From Lachnospiraceae bacterium UBA3820 (lineage in GTDB: Bacteria > Bacillota > Clostridia > Lachnospirales > Lachnospiraceae), in assembly GCA_002369325.1 (NCBI GenBank), contig DFDU01000075.1, positions 1-44,572 on the forward strand: a stretch of 44,572 nt of DNA, given 5' to 3'. Each line of letters opens with the position of its first letter. Positions within the stretch are counted from its first letter, which is position 1. The position numbers and the translations under genes were made by a program. Below are positions 31,803-40,248 of this stretch, one piece after another. The notes below the pieces were generated by a model. It worked only from the letters and a program-made list of their open reading frames with translations, ran no database searches and was not told the origin of the DNA.

Positions 31803-33944
31803 TTATTCCACCTTTGTCTTAGGAATAAACACCCTGGACTCTTTTTCCTTTTTATCGGATTTCGAACGGCTTATAGCCTGCTTGCAAAATGTAAGCTGTG
31901 CTTCCACCTTTTCTCTTCCTCTTAAATCAAGTTTCTCGTAGGTTCCGTCAGGCTGCATTATATGAGCCTTTAGCGTGTCCGCCAATTGAATATTAAGTAT
32001 CTCTATAACCGACTTCTTTAAATCAGCGTCCTCAACAGGGAATGTTATCTCAACTCTCTTATCAAGATTTCTCGGCATCCAGTCCGCGCTTCCCATATAA
32101 ACATCTTCAAATCCGTCATTGTAAAAATAGAATATTCTGGCATGTTCAAGGAAGTTTCCTACAATCGATCTTACGGTTATATTTTCGCTTAAGCCTTTGA
32201 CTCCCGCTTTAAGACAACATATACCTCTTACAATAAGATCGATTTTCACTCCCGCACATGACGCCTCATAAAGTGATTTGATAATTACAGGGTCACAAAG
32301 CGAATTCATCTTGGCAACGATTCTTGCCTCCTTGCCCTGTTTTGCATTTTCTATTTCTCTGTTAATTAAGCTTACAAATTTTTTCTTCATCCAGATAGGT
32401 GCAACTATAAGCTTATTCCATGTAGGCGGTTCCGAATAACCCGAAAGCATATTAAATACCGCTGTCGCATCCTCACCGATAGAATCCGAAGCCGTAAACA
32501 TACCGGTATCCGTATAAATCTTTGCGGTTATGTCATTGTAATTTCCGGTTCCCAGATGTACATATCTTTTTATTCCGTCTTCTTCACGTCTTACTACAAG
32601 AGCAATCTTTGAATGGGTTTTAAGACCCACCAGACCGTATATTACATGACATCCTGCCTTCTCAAGTTTCTTTGCCCAGACTATATTATTTTCCTCATCA
32701 AATCTTGCCTTAAGCTCCACAAGAACGGTAACCTGCTTACCGTTTTCGGCAGCCTGTGCAAGTGCGGCAACAATAGGTGAATTACCGCTTACACGATAAA
32801 GAGTCTGTTTAATAGCCAACACATCCGGGTCAACCGCTGCCTGCTTGATAAAATCAACTACAGGTGTGAATTCGTAATACGGATGATGAAGTAATATATC
32901 TTTTCTCTTTATCTGATCAAAAAGATTTTCTTCATTATTTATTCCCGGCACCGGCTGAGGTATGTATTTTTTGTATTTTAATGCTTCAAATCCGTCAAGG
33001 CCGTTTACCTTCATGAGAAATGTAAGATCAAGAGGGCCGTTTATGGAATATACATAATCATTGTCTACACAAAGCTTACTTTCCAATTCAGCAAGCAATC
33101 TTTTATCCATATCTGCGGCAACCTCAAGTCGAATAACCTCACCCCAGGCACGCTTTTTGATTTGTTTTTCTATTTCCTTAAGCAGGTCAGCCGCGTCATC
33201 CTCATCAATGGCAAGATCCGCATTTCTCATAACACGATAAGGATGTGCGCAAACAATTTCATAATTAAGGAATAACTTATCAAGATTCTTTTCGATTATT
33301 TCCTCAAGAAGGATTATCTCTCTTGCATCTCCTTCTTTAGGAAGCTCGATAACTCTCGGAAGCACGGATGGAACCTGAACGGTCGCTATATCCACCACAT
33401 CCTTTTTCTTATCATGTATAAGGGCGCCTATATTAAGTGTTTTGTTTCTGATAAGCGGAAACGGTCTTGAAGAATCAACCGCCATAGGTGTAAGAACAGG
33501 ATATACTTCCTTTTCAAAAAATTTATCAACATATTTAGCCTGCTTATCAGATAAATCTTCATATCTTTTAACAAGCTTTAAACCTTCCGTTTCAAGAGCC
33601 GGCAACAGTGAACGATTAAGTGTCTGATACTGGGAACGCATCATTTCCTTTGTTTCCGGTATTATTCTGTCAAGCTGAGCCTTAGGTGTAAGACCTGCTA
33701 TATCCTTCTTCTTAACATCTGCATTTACAAGATCTATAAGTGATGCAACTCTTATCATAAAAAACTCATCAAGGTTTGAAGCCGTGATGGCAAGGAATTT
33801 TATTCTTTCAAATAAAGGAATCGTCTTATCCTTTGCTTCGTTTAAAATACGATAATTAAACAAAAGCCATGACAATTCTCTGTTATAATAGTATTCGGGT
33901 TTATCAAAATTCTTTTTATCCATACTTATTATCATTCCTTTCAT
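31803..33944 (-). CDS. ppk1: Polyphosphate kinase Ppk1
   Basis: Makes inorganic polyphosphate from ATP, reversibly, by way of a phosphohistidine. The 713-residue protein has the N domain (YYNRELSWLLFNYRIL), the head domain, and two phospholipase-D-like catalytic halves. The likely autophosphorylated histidine is H444 (GLKTHSKIALVVRRE), and the second conserved histidine is in NFLEHARIFYF. YVHLGTGNYN and DWMPRNLDKRVE are also typical. It starts 15 bases after ppx. An ATG at 33923 (706 residues) has AAAGGA 12 bases upstream and fits the family start slightly better, so the exact start is uncertain. Confidence 0.96.
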   Translation of the reverse strand: MKGMIISMDKKNFDKPEYYYNRELSWLLFNYRILNEAKDKTIPLFERIKFLAITASNLDEFFMIRVASLIDLVNADVKKKDIAGLTPKAQLDRIIPETKEMMRSQYQTLNRSLLPALETEGLKLVKRYEDLSDKQAKYVDKFFEKEVYPVLTPMAVDSSRPFPLIRNKTLNIGALIHDKKKDVVDIATVQVPSVLPRVIELPKEGDAREIILLEEIIEKNLDKLFLNYEIVCAHPYRVMRNADLAIDEDDAADLLKEIEKQIKKRAWGEVIRLEVAADMDKRLLAELESKLCVDNDYVYSINGPLDLTFLMKVNGLDGFEALKYKKYIPQPVPGINNEENLFDQIKRKDILLHHPYYEFTPVVDFIKQAAVDPDVLAIKQTLYRVSGNSPIVAALAQAAENGKQVTVLVELKARFDEENNIVWAKKLEKAGCHVIYGLVGLKTHSKIALVVRREEDGIKRYVHLGTGNYNDITAKIYTDTGMFTASDSIGEDATAVFNMLSGYSEPPTWNKLIVAPIWMKKKFVSLINREIENAKQGKEARIVAKMNSLCDPVIIKSLYEASCAGVKIDLIVRGICCLKAGVKGLSENITVRSIVGNFLEHARIFYFYNDGFEDVYMGSADWMPRNLDKRVEITFPVEDADLKKSVIEILNIQLADTLKAHIMQPDGTYEKLDLRGREKVEAQLTFCKQAISRSKSDKKEKESRVFIPKTKVE

Positions 33945-33959
33945 ATTTCTGGTATGACC

Positions 33960-35495
33960 TTAAATATTTCTTCTGAGTCTGAGTACAGGTCTTATTCCGT
34001 AAACCTGTTCAAAGAATGATGCTCTTGATTCAAACAAGCCTGCTTCAAGAGATATATCATCGTAAGTTATTGCAGAAATCACAAGCTTATCGTCCTTGAT
34101 TGAAATATTTACATCTTCAATCTTCTGCAAATGGCTCTTATCGAGTATATTTGCGATTCTTAATATTGCCACCAGTTTGGCTATGGTAATATAATTACAA
34201 TTTCCGATTTCCGACTGAATTGATTCCTTTGACGGAAGATAAAGAATGTTATATTTTACAACATTTGCTATTTCCATTCTCTCCTTGTGGGACAAGCCTA
34301 TAATCTCGGTATTTGCCACTATGTAATATGAATTCAAAGCCCCGTTATGCATACTTATATAGTTTCCGCAATCATGCAGAATCGCTGCAATTTGTAATTG
34401 AAGCCTTTCAAGCTTCCCCATTCCGTTTATCTTTTTTACACTGTCAAAAATCTTGAGTGCCAGATCGGCAACGGCATCAAGGTGTGCCTGATTGCATCTG
34501 TATCTCTTGCTTATATTAATGGCAGATGCAAGTATGTCCTCACTGAAATCATGTGAAAATGCAACCTTGCTTCCCTCATCCATATATGACGCTGCTATAC
34601 CGTCCGAGAACGAAAGGTTCGGTGCATATATATCCTCGGCTTTACAATTATTAAGGAGTGATTTATATATAAGAACCGTAGGTAAAATAAGTGTAGCCCT
34701 CTCGTAAGGTATTCCGTATTTTTCAGTAAGGTCCTGCGGTGAAAGCTTTATAGCTCTTCCGTATACCTTATCAAATTGCTCCTTGCTGATTTTTTCCGAG
34801 GTATCGATTTCCGGCATTACTCTTTTTAACACCTTTATAACTTCACCGACCGCAATTATATTTTTTATTTCCTTGTCATTCAAATAGATATTTCTGAACG
34901 TAAAAATATCACTTTCAACAAAGTCTGCAATAACCTGATCAAGCTTTCCTGATTTGCTTCCAATGAGAGACAGATAATCTCTGATTCTTAACGCTCCTAT
35001 CGGAATATTTTCGGTAACGATAAGATTATTTTTATCAAAAAGGGAAATCTGAACACTACCCGCACCTACATCTACAAAGGCTGTATTCTTGCTTGCCACC
35101 TGATGAAAATTTTCATACTTTGATACAAGCCCCTTAAAATTCATATATCTTTGTTCCGAGTTACTTAGGATTCTGACATTGATACCTGTTTCTCTTTTAA
35201 TCGCATCGATTACGATTTCGGAATTCTCCGCTTCTCTTACTGCAGATGTGGCATAAGCTCTGTAATCCTGAACCTGATATTCTTTCATTTTTCTCTTAAA
35301 GTCATTAAGAGTGTCACAAACCAGCTTTATAGATTCTATACTGAGGCAGCCATTGTTGTAGGTATCCTTACCCAGTTCAATTATTCTGCTTATTCCATCA
35401 ATTTTTTTAAAATTCTTTTTGCCGTTTATCTCGTAAATATCCAATGACAAATCACTGGAGCCTACATAAATGGCAGCGAAGGTTTTAATTGCCAT
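33960..35495 (-). CDS. ppx: Exopolyphosphatase Ppx/GppA with C-terminal HD domain
   Basis: Degrades polyphosphate or pppGpp from the end, opposing Ppk. The 511-residue protein has an actin-like ASKHA fold: phosphate loop 1 in IYVGSSDLSLDIYEI, YATSAVREAEN, FVDVGAGSVQISLF, and IPIGALRIRDY. A C-terminal HD-type helical domain (about 320-500; LQIAAILHDCGNYIS, GLSHKERMEIANV) is that of longer Ppx proteins. The family start usually reads A-x-D-x-GSNS, here YVGSSDLS. The start codon overlaps the end of folB-folK by 11 bases, and the gene runs into ppk, so polyphosphate turnover is co-expressed with folate synthesis. Confidence 0.93.
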   Translation of the reverse strand: MAIKTFAAIYVGSSDLSLDIYEINGKKNFKKIDGISRIIELGKDTYNNGCLSIESIKLVCDTLNDFKRKMKEYQVQDYRAYATSAVREAENSEIVIDAIKRETGINVRILSNSEQRYMNFKGLVSKYENFHQVASKNTAFVDVGAGSVQISLFDKNNLIVTENIPIGALRIRDYLSLIGSKSGKLDQVIADFVESDIFTFRNIYLNDKEIKNIIAVGEVIKVLKRVMPEIDTSEKISKEQFDKVYGRAIKLSPQDLTEKYGIPYERATLILPTVLIYKSLLNNCKAEDIYAPNLSFSDGIAASYMDEGSKVAFSHDFSEDILASAINISKRYRCNQAHLDAVADLALKIFDSVKKINGMGKLERLQLQIAAILHDCGNYISMHNGALNSYYIVANTEIIGLSHKERMEIANVVKYNILYLPSKESIQSEIGNCNYITIAKLVAILRIANILDKSHLQKIEDVNISIKDDKLVISAITYDDISLEAGLFESRASFFEQVYGIRPVLRLRRNI

Positions 35496-36315
35496 TATTA
35501 TTCCTCCTTAATTTTTCAAGCAGTTCGATAACTCTTTTGTTATATCCGGGGTGATATGCGAACGGTGCTATCTCACAAAGAGGTTCAAGTACAAAAAATC
35601 TGTTCGTCATATCCGGATGAGGTACCTTTAATTTATCTTCCATGATTATATCCTTGTTATATAAAAGGATATCTATATCAAGCGTTCTCGGTCCCCAATG
35701 CACCAGACGTTTTCTTCCCGCGCTTTGTTCAATATCGTTTATTACCGATAAAAGCTCAATAGGCGAATACAAAGTTTCTATTTCAAGACATGCATTCAGG
35801 AATTTTTCCTGCTCCACATCACCGTAAGGCTCCGTTTCAATATATGACGAAATCTTATTAACTCTTATATACTCGTCTTTATTAAGCTGGTCAACCGCAT
35901 AATCAAGATAACCCTCCTTGTCACCAATATTTGATCCGATACTTAAGTATGAAATATTTTTACTTCTCGTAATATCAGTATAAACAGTATCAAAGCTCAT
36001 ATCGATAGGTGCTTCGGGCTTTTTTATGATAATTCGCACACTTTTTATTTTATCATATTTTATAAGAATTGTGTTGGCAATATTTTCGGCTGCAGCCTCG
36101 ATAAGATTGTATTTTTCCTCGAGCATAACCTGACTTATAAGCTCACAAACCTCAGCATAATTTACTGTCTTTTCAAGGTCGTCCGTCATGCCCGCATCTC
36201 TTAAATCAAGTCTTAATTCGGCGGTAATTATGAAAGGCTGTCCCTTCTTCTTTTCCTCTTCAAATACACCATGATAGGCATATATTTCCAAATCCTTAAT
36301 TACGATTTTATCCAA
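35485..36315 (-). CDS. folB/folK: Bifunctional dihydroneopterin aldolase / HPPK (FolB-FolK)
   Basis: Two consecutive folate steps in one protein: dihydroneopterin to 6-hydroxymethyl-dihydropterin, then its pyrophosphorylation by ATP. Residues 1-118 are FolB (IYAYHGVFEEEKKKGQPF with Glu22; catalytic Lys near 99 in IIIKKPEAPIDMSFDTV). Residues 121-276 are FolK (YLSIGSNIGDKEGYL, SSYIETEPYG, RTLDIDILLYN). I choose TTG 36315 because AAGGAG lies nine bases ahead and the product then begins MDKIVIKDLEIYAYHG, the usual FolB start. An ATG 27 bases upstream has no ribosome-binding site. The base of the palindromic element ends only a few bases before that site. Confidence 0.94.
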   Translation of the reverse strand: MDKIVIKDLEIYAYHGVFEEEKKKGQPFIITAELRLDLRDAGMTDDLEKTVNYAEVCELISQVMLEEKYNLIEAAAENIANTILIKYDKIKSVRIIIKKPEAPIDMSFDTVYTDITRSKNISYLSIGSNIGDKEGYLDYAVDQLNKDEYIRVNKISSYIETEPYGDVEQEKFLNACLEIETLYSPIELLSVINDIEQSAGRKRLVHWGPRTLDIDILLYNKDIIMEDKLKVPHPDMTNRFFVLEPLCEIAPFAYHPGYNKRVIELLEKLRRNNNGN

Positions 36316-36332
36316 AGCTTTTCTCTCCTTAC

Positions 36333-36473
36333 GGATATGCAAAATAGGATTAAATCTACAGCAGACACGCTTTCGCTACTCTCAGACGCAACGGTACTAA
36401 GCTCAAAAAATCTCTCGCTAAGTACCGGCGTCTTCAAAGTACCTGCCTGTAGATTTATCCATTTTGCATATCC
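36333..36473 (-). repeat. Large palindromic element between folP and folB
   Basis: The outer arms 36333-36364 and 36442-36473 pair over 30 bp with three single-base bulges (perfect blocks of 13, 4, 10 and 3). An inner stem pairs 36384-36402 with 36417-36433 over 16 bp, with a 14-base loop. A small GCGAAAGC hairpin (GNRA type) lies between the stems on one side. The right arm includes the last codons of folP; the left arm ends 3 bases from the AAGGAG site of folB. The shape suits either a dispersed palindromic repeat (MITE-like) or a structured RNA. Confidence 0.75.
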
Positions 36474-37279
36474 TGTTTATTGATTATATGATTTGTCATT
36501 TTCAGTGCACGGTAGTTTGCTTTTACGTTATGGACACGGAAGAATGTGCATCCTTTCATAAGTCCTATAACAGAGGTTGCAATTGTACCTTCCTCACGTT
36601 CGTAAACAGGAAGGTTAAGTGTATTTCCTATCATTGATTTTCTTGATGTTCCGAGCAATACCGGATATCCCATACCTGTAATACGTTCCAGATTATTCAT
36701 CACAATAAGGTTTTCCCCTGTATTTTTTGCAAATCCTATGCCGGGATCAAGCATGATTTTATCTTCTGATATTCCGGCTTTTTTTGCTATTTCAAGCATA
36801 GTCTCAAGATCTGAAACAACATCATTCATAAGATTATCATAATGCGGATTTTTTCTGTTATGCATGATGCATACCGATACATTGTGCTTTGCAACCGTTT
36901 CGGCCATAAGATCATCATAAGTAAGTCCCCATATATCATTCACAAGATCAGCACCGGCAAGTATGGCTGCCTCGGCAACTTCATGCTTATATGTGTCTAT
37001 AGATACGGGAATGTTATAATTTTCCTTTATCGCTTCAATTACAAAGCAGGTTCTTTCAATCTCCTCCTGAACGGATATTTGCGTATGCCCGGGTCTTGTC
37101 GACTCGCCGCCGACATCTATAATATCCGCACCTTCATCAAGCATTTGTTTTGTGTGTATAAGAGCCTTTTCTATATCGTTATAATTTCCCCCATCGGAAA
37201 ATGAATCAGGTGTAACATTGAGGATTCCCATTATATATGGTCTTTTTCCCGTCTCGAAGTTTCTGCTTCCGATTATCAT
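36455..37279 (-). CDS. folP: Dihydropteroate synthase
   Basis: Condenses 6-hydroxymethyl-dihydropterin pyrophosphate with p-aminobenzoate; it is the sulfonamide target. The 274-residue TIM barrel shows GILNVTPDSFSDGG, the DVGGESTRPG loop, IDTYKHEVAE, NDIWG, DPGIGFAK and LLGTSRKSMIG. The start is ATG 37279, seven bases after GGAGG, matching the family beginning MIIGSRNFE. A TTG 39 bases upstream extends the frame but has no ribosome-binding site. The last codons (DMQNG) lie inside the right arm of the palindromic element, so the C-terminal end has been shaped by it. Confidence 0.96.
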   Translation of the reverse strand: MIIGSRNFETGKRPYIMGILNVTPDSFSDGGNYNDIEKALIHTKQMLDEGADIIDVGGESTRPGHTQISVQEEIERTCFVIEAIKENYNIPVSIDTYKHEVAEAAILAGADLVNDIWGLTYDDLMAETVAKHNVSVCIMHNRKNPHYDNLMNDVVSDLETMLEIAKKAGISEDKIMLDPGIGFAKNTGENLIVMNNLERITGMGYPVLLGTSRKSMIGNTLNLPVYEREEGTIATSVIGLMKGCTFFRVHNVKANYRALKMTNHIINKQDMQNG

Positions 37280-37321
37280 CCTTCTGCCTCCAACCTGTAT
37301 ATATTTATCCTGTATCAAAAA

Positions 37322-37807
37322 TCAAATGGTCACGGTATGATTTTTTCTTTCTTCATCCCAATAACACTCTTCATACATTTTGCATTCAAAGCAATTTCTG
37401 GAAAGCTTATCAGCCTTATACAAAAGATACTTTAACTCTTTTCTGCTTGTATCCGGTGATATCTGTTTATGACTCATAATCGCTGAAGTAATATCATAAA
37501 CTTCTTCCTCCGAAAAACCGCATGCCTTTAATATATCCGTTGCTATAACGCTTCCTGCCTCATGATGCGGAATGTTTTCCTCGTATTCCCTGCATCTTCC
37601 GATATCATGCAAAAGAGCCATCGCATATATACATTCTTTATCAAAGCCAAGATTATTCTCAAGATTCATGATATAAGCAATTCTTGCAACCGAAAGAGAA
37701 TGCTCTGTATCATGCAGACAAAATTCACGTTTTTCTTCTGCCTTTTCTATACATGCCATACATTGATTATACAAATTATTATTTAAAATTCTGTCAACTC
37801 TTTCCAT
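37322..37807 (-). CDS. HD-domain phosphohydrolase within the folate operon
   Basis: Metal-dependent HD hydrolase of 161 residues. Metal ligands are H36 (LHDTEHSLSVARIA), H67-D68 (ALLHDIGRCREY), H81/H82 (PHHEAG), H113 (SHK) and D133 (KADKLSRN). It ends with a Cys cluster C139, C142 and C148 (NCFECKMYEEC). ATG 37807 is preceded by AAGGA and overlaps folC by 25 bases; the longer frame upstream has no such site. Being placed between folC and folP suggests a role in pterin metabolism, perhaps dephosphorylating a dihydroneopterin phosphate. This is inference; generic nucleotidase activity is the alternative. Confidence 0.85.
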   Translation of the reverse strand: MERVDRILNNNLYNQCMACIEKAEEKREFCLHDTEHSLSVARIAYIMNLENNLGFDKECIYAMALLHDIGRCREYEENIPHHEAGSVIATDILKACGFSEEEVYDITSAIMSHKQISPDTSRKELKYLLYKADKLSRNCFECKMYEECYWDEERKNHTVTI

Positions 37808-39069
37808 ATTTCCTTCTCCATATAATCCGAAATAAAAGATAAAGAACCGCAAACAAGAATTACGTTATTATCATAATCTCCCCTCGCATAAGAAACAGCC
37901 TTCTTTACTGCCTCTTTCGGTGTATCTGCCATATCTGTTTTGATGCCTTTTTCAATGATAATTTCCGAAAGTATTTTTTTATCAAGTCCTCTTGGTGTAT
38001 TCGGTGTAATAGTTACAGCATATTCCATAGTGTCACACAAAATATCAACCATTTTTTGATATTCTTTATCCTTCAATACTCCTATTATATAAATAATTTG
38101 TTTATTTGTAAAATACTTATTTACATTGTTTTTTAAGGCAAGCCAGGCAGCCTCATTATGAGCTCCGTCAACAAAACACAGCGGCTTGTCGCAAACCTTT
38201 GTCAGCCTTCCCTTCCACTCTGTTATTTCGAGTCCTTTTTTGATGTAGTCATATCTGATTTTAAGCTTTTTTAAAACCTCTATCGCAGTTATGGCATTTG
38301 TAATCTGATGTTCTCCCAAAAGCCTTATGCCATATTCTTCATCCTTATATTTAAAACTCGTAAATTCATAATTTTCATCTATTATTTCAACCCTGGCTTC
38401 ATCAGCTATGATAAGCTTGGTCTTATGCATATCGCAGGCATCGGCCAATACCTTTTCTACGGTCTTATTTTGAGGGGCCGTAACACATATGGAATTATCC
38501 TTGATTATCCCTGACTTATTCATTGCTATCTCATATAACGTCTCACCTAAGAATTGCATATGGTCCATGCTTATTTGAGCAAAAACCGATATTTCAGGCG
38601 AAGCAATAACATTCGTAGCATCAAGCGTTCCACCCATACCGCACTCAATAAGCATATAATCACAATTTTCTTCTTCAAAAAATAAAAATGCAACGGCAGT
38701 TTCTATTTCAAAGGCGGTCGGACTGTTATACCCTTCTGACTCCATATCATTTATCGCTTCGGAAACCTTATCCATAATTTGTGCAAATGTTTCTTCCATC
38801 ATATAATTCTTATTTATCTGAAATCTCTCAAGATACGTAAATATAGTCGGGGAAATATACCTTCCTATCTTGTATCCTGCCTCGATAAGAGCACTTTCCA
38901 CAAATGCAAAAACGGAGCCTTTACCATTGGTACCCGCAATATGCAAAGACTTACACTTATTTTCGGGGTTTCCAAGCCGTCTTAAAAGCTCCTTTATACT
39001 ATCTAAGCCCGGCACAATGCCGAGCTTATTTTTATCTTCAATATATTTTATAGCTTCTGTATAATTCAT
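37783..39069 (-). CDS. folC: Bifunctional folylpolyglutamate/dihydrofolate synthase
   Basis: Adds glutamate to dihydropteroate and to folates, using ATP. The 428-residue Mur-ligase-type protein starts MNYTEAIKYIED and has the P-loop HIAGTNGKGSV at about 43-53, the SPTIFTYLERFQIN loop, ECGMGGTLDATNVI, and the HNEAAW motif in CFVDGAHNEAAWLAL, with VCGSLSFISDY at the end. Its ATG overlaps the stop of the deacetylase gene by one base (TGATG). The downstream HD gene begins inside it. This tight overlap shows a single operon. Confidence 0.96.
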   Translation of the reverse strand: MNYTEAIKYIEDKNKLGIVPGLDSIKELLRRLGNPENKCKSLHIAGTNGKGSVFAFVESALIEAGYKIGRYISPTIFTYLERFQINKNYMMEETFAQIMDKVSEAINDMESEGYNSPTAFEIETAVAFLFFEEENCDYMLIECGMGGTLDATNVIASPEISVFAQISMDHMQFLGETLYEIAMNKSGIIKDNSICVTAPQNKTVEKVLADACDMHKTKLIIADEARVEIIDENYEFTSFKYKDEEYGIRLLGEHQITNAITAIEVLKKLKIRYDYIKKGLEITEWKGRLTKVCDKPLCFVDGAHNEAAWLALKNNVNKYFTNKQIIYIIGVLKDKEYQKMVDILCDTMEYAVTITPNTPRGLDKKILSEIIIEKGIKTDMADTPKEAVKKAVSYARGDYDNNVILVCGSLSFISDYMEKEIWKELTEF

Positions 39070-40115
39070 CAGTCTTCTCCAATCATTTCCGGGTCATATT
39101 CTACATGTTGAATCAAAGGAGTATTTTCATCTATCGGACATATCTCGTAGCCTTCCGCCTTAAGCGTATCTATCAATTCCTGAAGACCCTCCACCGTATA
39201 ATGCCTGTCAGACAGATCATGCATCAAAACAATCGAATCTCCTTCGTTACATCTGACATATCGAAGAATATTGGCATTCAACTCAGATCCCGTATGATAG
39301 TTTCCGTCCGCATCACCGCTTAAAGAATTCCAATCAAAGTATGTAATACCCCTTTCATCAAGATATTTCATGCAAAGCTGCATATCGACATTTGAAACAT
39401 TATTGGAACTGCCACCCGGAAATCTGTAATATTTGCAGTCATATCCGGTAAGATCATACAGGAAATCATGTATATCATCAACATCCTTTTTGAATGATTC
39501 CTCATCCGCATATATTTCACTGTAAATATGTGTATAAGAATGCATGGCAAGTGTATGTCCGTCTTCGACTATTCTTTTATATGCCGGCCATAAATCCTCA
39601 TTATCATAATGTACTACAAAAAATGTTGCCTTAACATTATTTGCTTCAAGAATATCAAGGATTTCATCGGTATATATGCTTGGGCCGTCATCAAATGTAA
39701 GATATACTTTTTTTCCGTTCGAAACGGAAACATCCTCATCAATTGCTGCATCACTTCCCGTGGCATCGCTTGCGCTTGCCGGCTCCTTATAATTTGACGA
39801 AAGAGTATCATTTATGTTTTGATGTGTGTCAATTGAGTCATACGCCGTCATATCCTCCGCTGCCATATCGGAAGTATTTTCAAGTGATGCAGTCTCGGCA
39901 GTAGCGGAAACCGCAGACCTAAGTGACAACTCATCAAGTTTTCTTTCTATACTGCTTATCTTTATCATAAGATAAATACATAACAATATCGGAACGGCAA
40001 ACATAATCACAAAAGCCGCAAGAATAATCTTTTTAATTTTATCCACATTTTTTCTATTATATTTAGTTGTATTTTCTTTCGAGGAATCCTGTTCCTGTTT
40101 TATTACTTCGCTCAT
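39069..40115 (-). CDS. Membrane-anchored polysaccharide deacetylase (NodB domain)
   Basis: Extracellular de-N-acetylase, probably acting on peptidoglycan or another wall glycan. The 348-residue protein has a polar cytoplasmic end, a membrane helix at about 29-50 and a Ser/Thr/Ala/Asp-rich stalk (about 60-130). The NodB domain then shows TFDDGPS (D142, D143), metal-binding HSYTH (H192, H196), FRFPGGSSN-type motif 3 (YYRFPGGSS), FDWNSLSGDADG and IVLMHD. ATG 40115 is preferred because AAAGGA precedes it. It heads the operon leading into folC, with no obvious metabolic link to folate. A promoter lies about 100 bases upstream. Confidence 0.93.
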   Translation of the reverse strand: MSEVIKQEQDSSKENTTKYNRKNVDKIKKIILAAFVIMFAVPILLCIYLMIKISSIERKLDELSLRSAVSATAETASLENTSDMAAEDMTAYDSIDTHQNINDTLSSNYKEPASASDATGSDAAIDEDVSVSNGKKVYLTFDDGPSIYTDEILDILEANNVKATFFVVHYDNEDLWPAYKRIVEDGHTLAMHSYTHIYSEIYADEESFKKDVDDIHDFLYDLTGYDCKYYRFPGGSSNNVSNVDMQLCMKYLDERGITYFDWNSLSGDADGNYHTGSELNANILRYVRCNEGDSIVLMHDLSDRHYTVEGLQELIDTLKAEGYEICPIDENTPLIQHVEYDPEMIGED

Positions 40116-40180
40116 AATTTCCTTTACAAATCTAAATATTGTGGTATAATATTTACATGATACAAATTGCAGTTCTTCAA

Positions 40181-40197
40181 GGAAATATGTCATTTCC
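40181..40197 (-). other. Small leader hairpin before the deacetylase-folate operon
   Basis: A 6-bp inverted repeat (ggaaat/atttcc) with a 5-base loop lies in the leader between the predicted transcription start (about 40211) and the deacetylase start codon. Confidence 0.4.
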
Positions 40198-40217
40198 AAA
40201 AAAGGCTACTATTTTTT

Positions 40218-40246
40218 ATTTTATTACGAAAATGTTACATAGTCAA
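40218..40246 (-). promoter_or_regulatory. Sigma-A promoter of the deacetylase-folate-polyphosphate operon
   Basis: On the minus strand TTGACT (40241-40246), 17-base spacer, TAAAAT (40218-40223), five of six matches in each box. It begins three bases after the stop of the 280-residue gene, so that gene may be a separate unit. Confidence 0.75.
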
Positions 40247-40248
40247 GA

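Noticed and set aside
36271..36483. Plus-strand 70-codon frame across the palindromic element
   Set aside because: It arises from the palindrome and the antisense of folP and folB. No ribosome-binding site was seen, and the palindrome explains the bases better.
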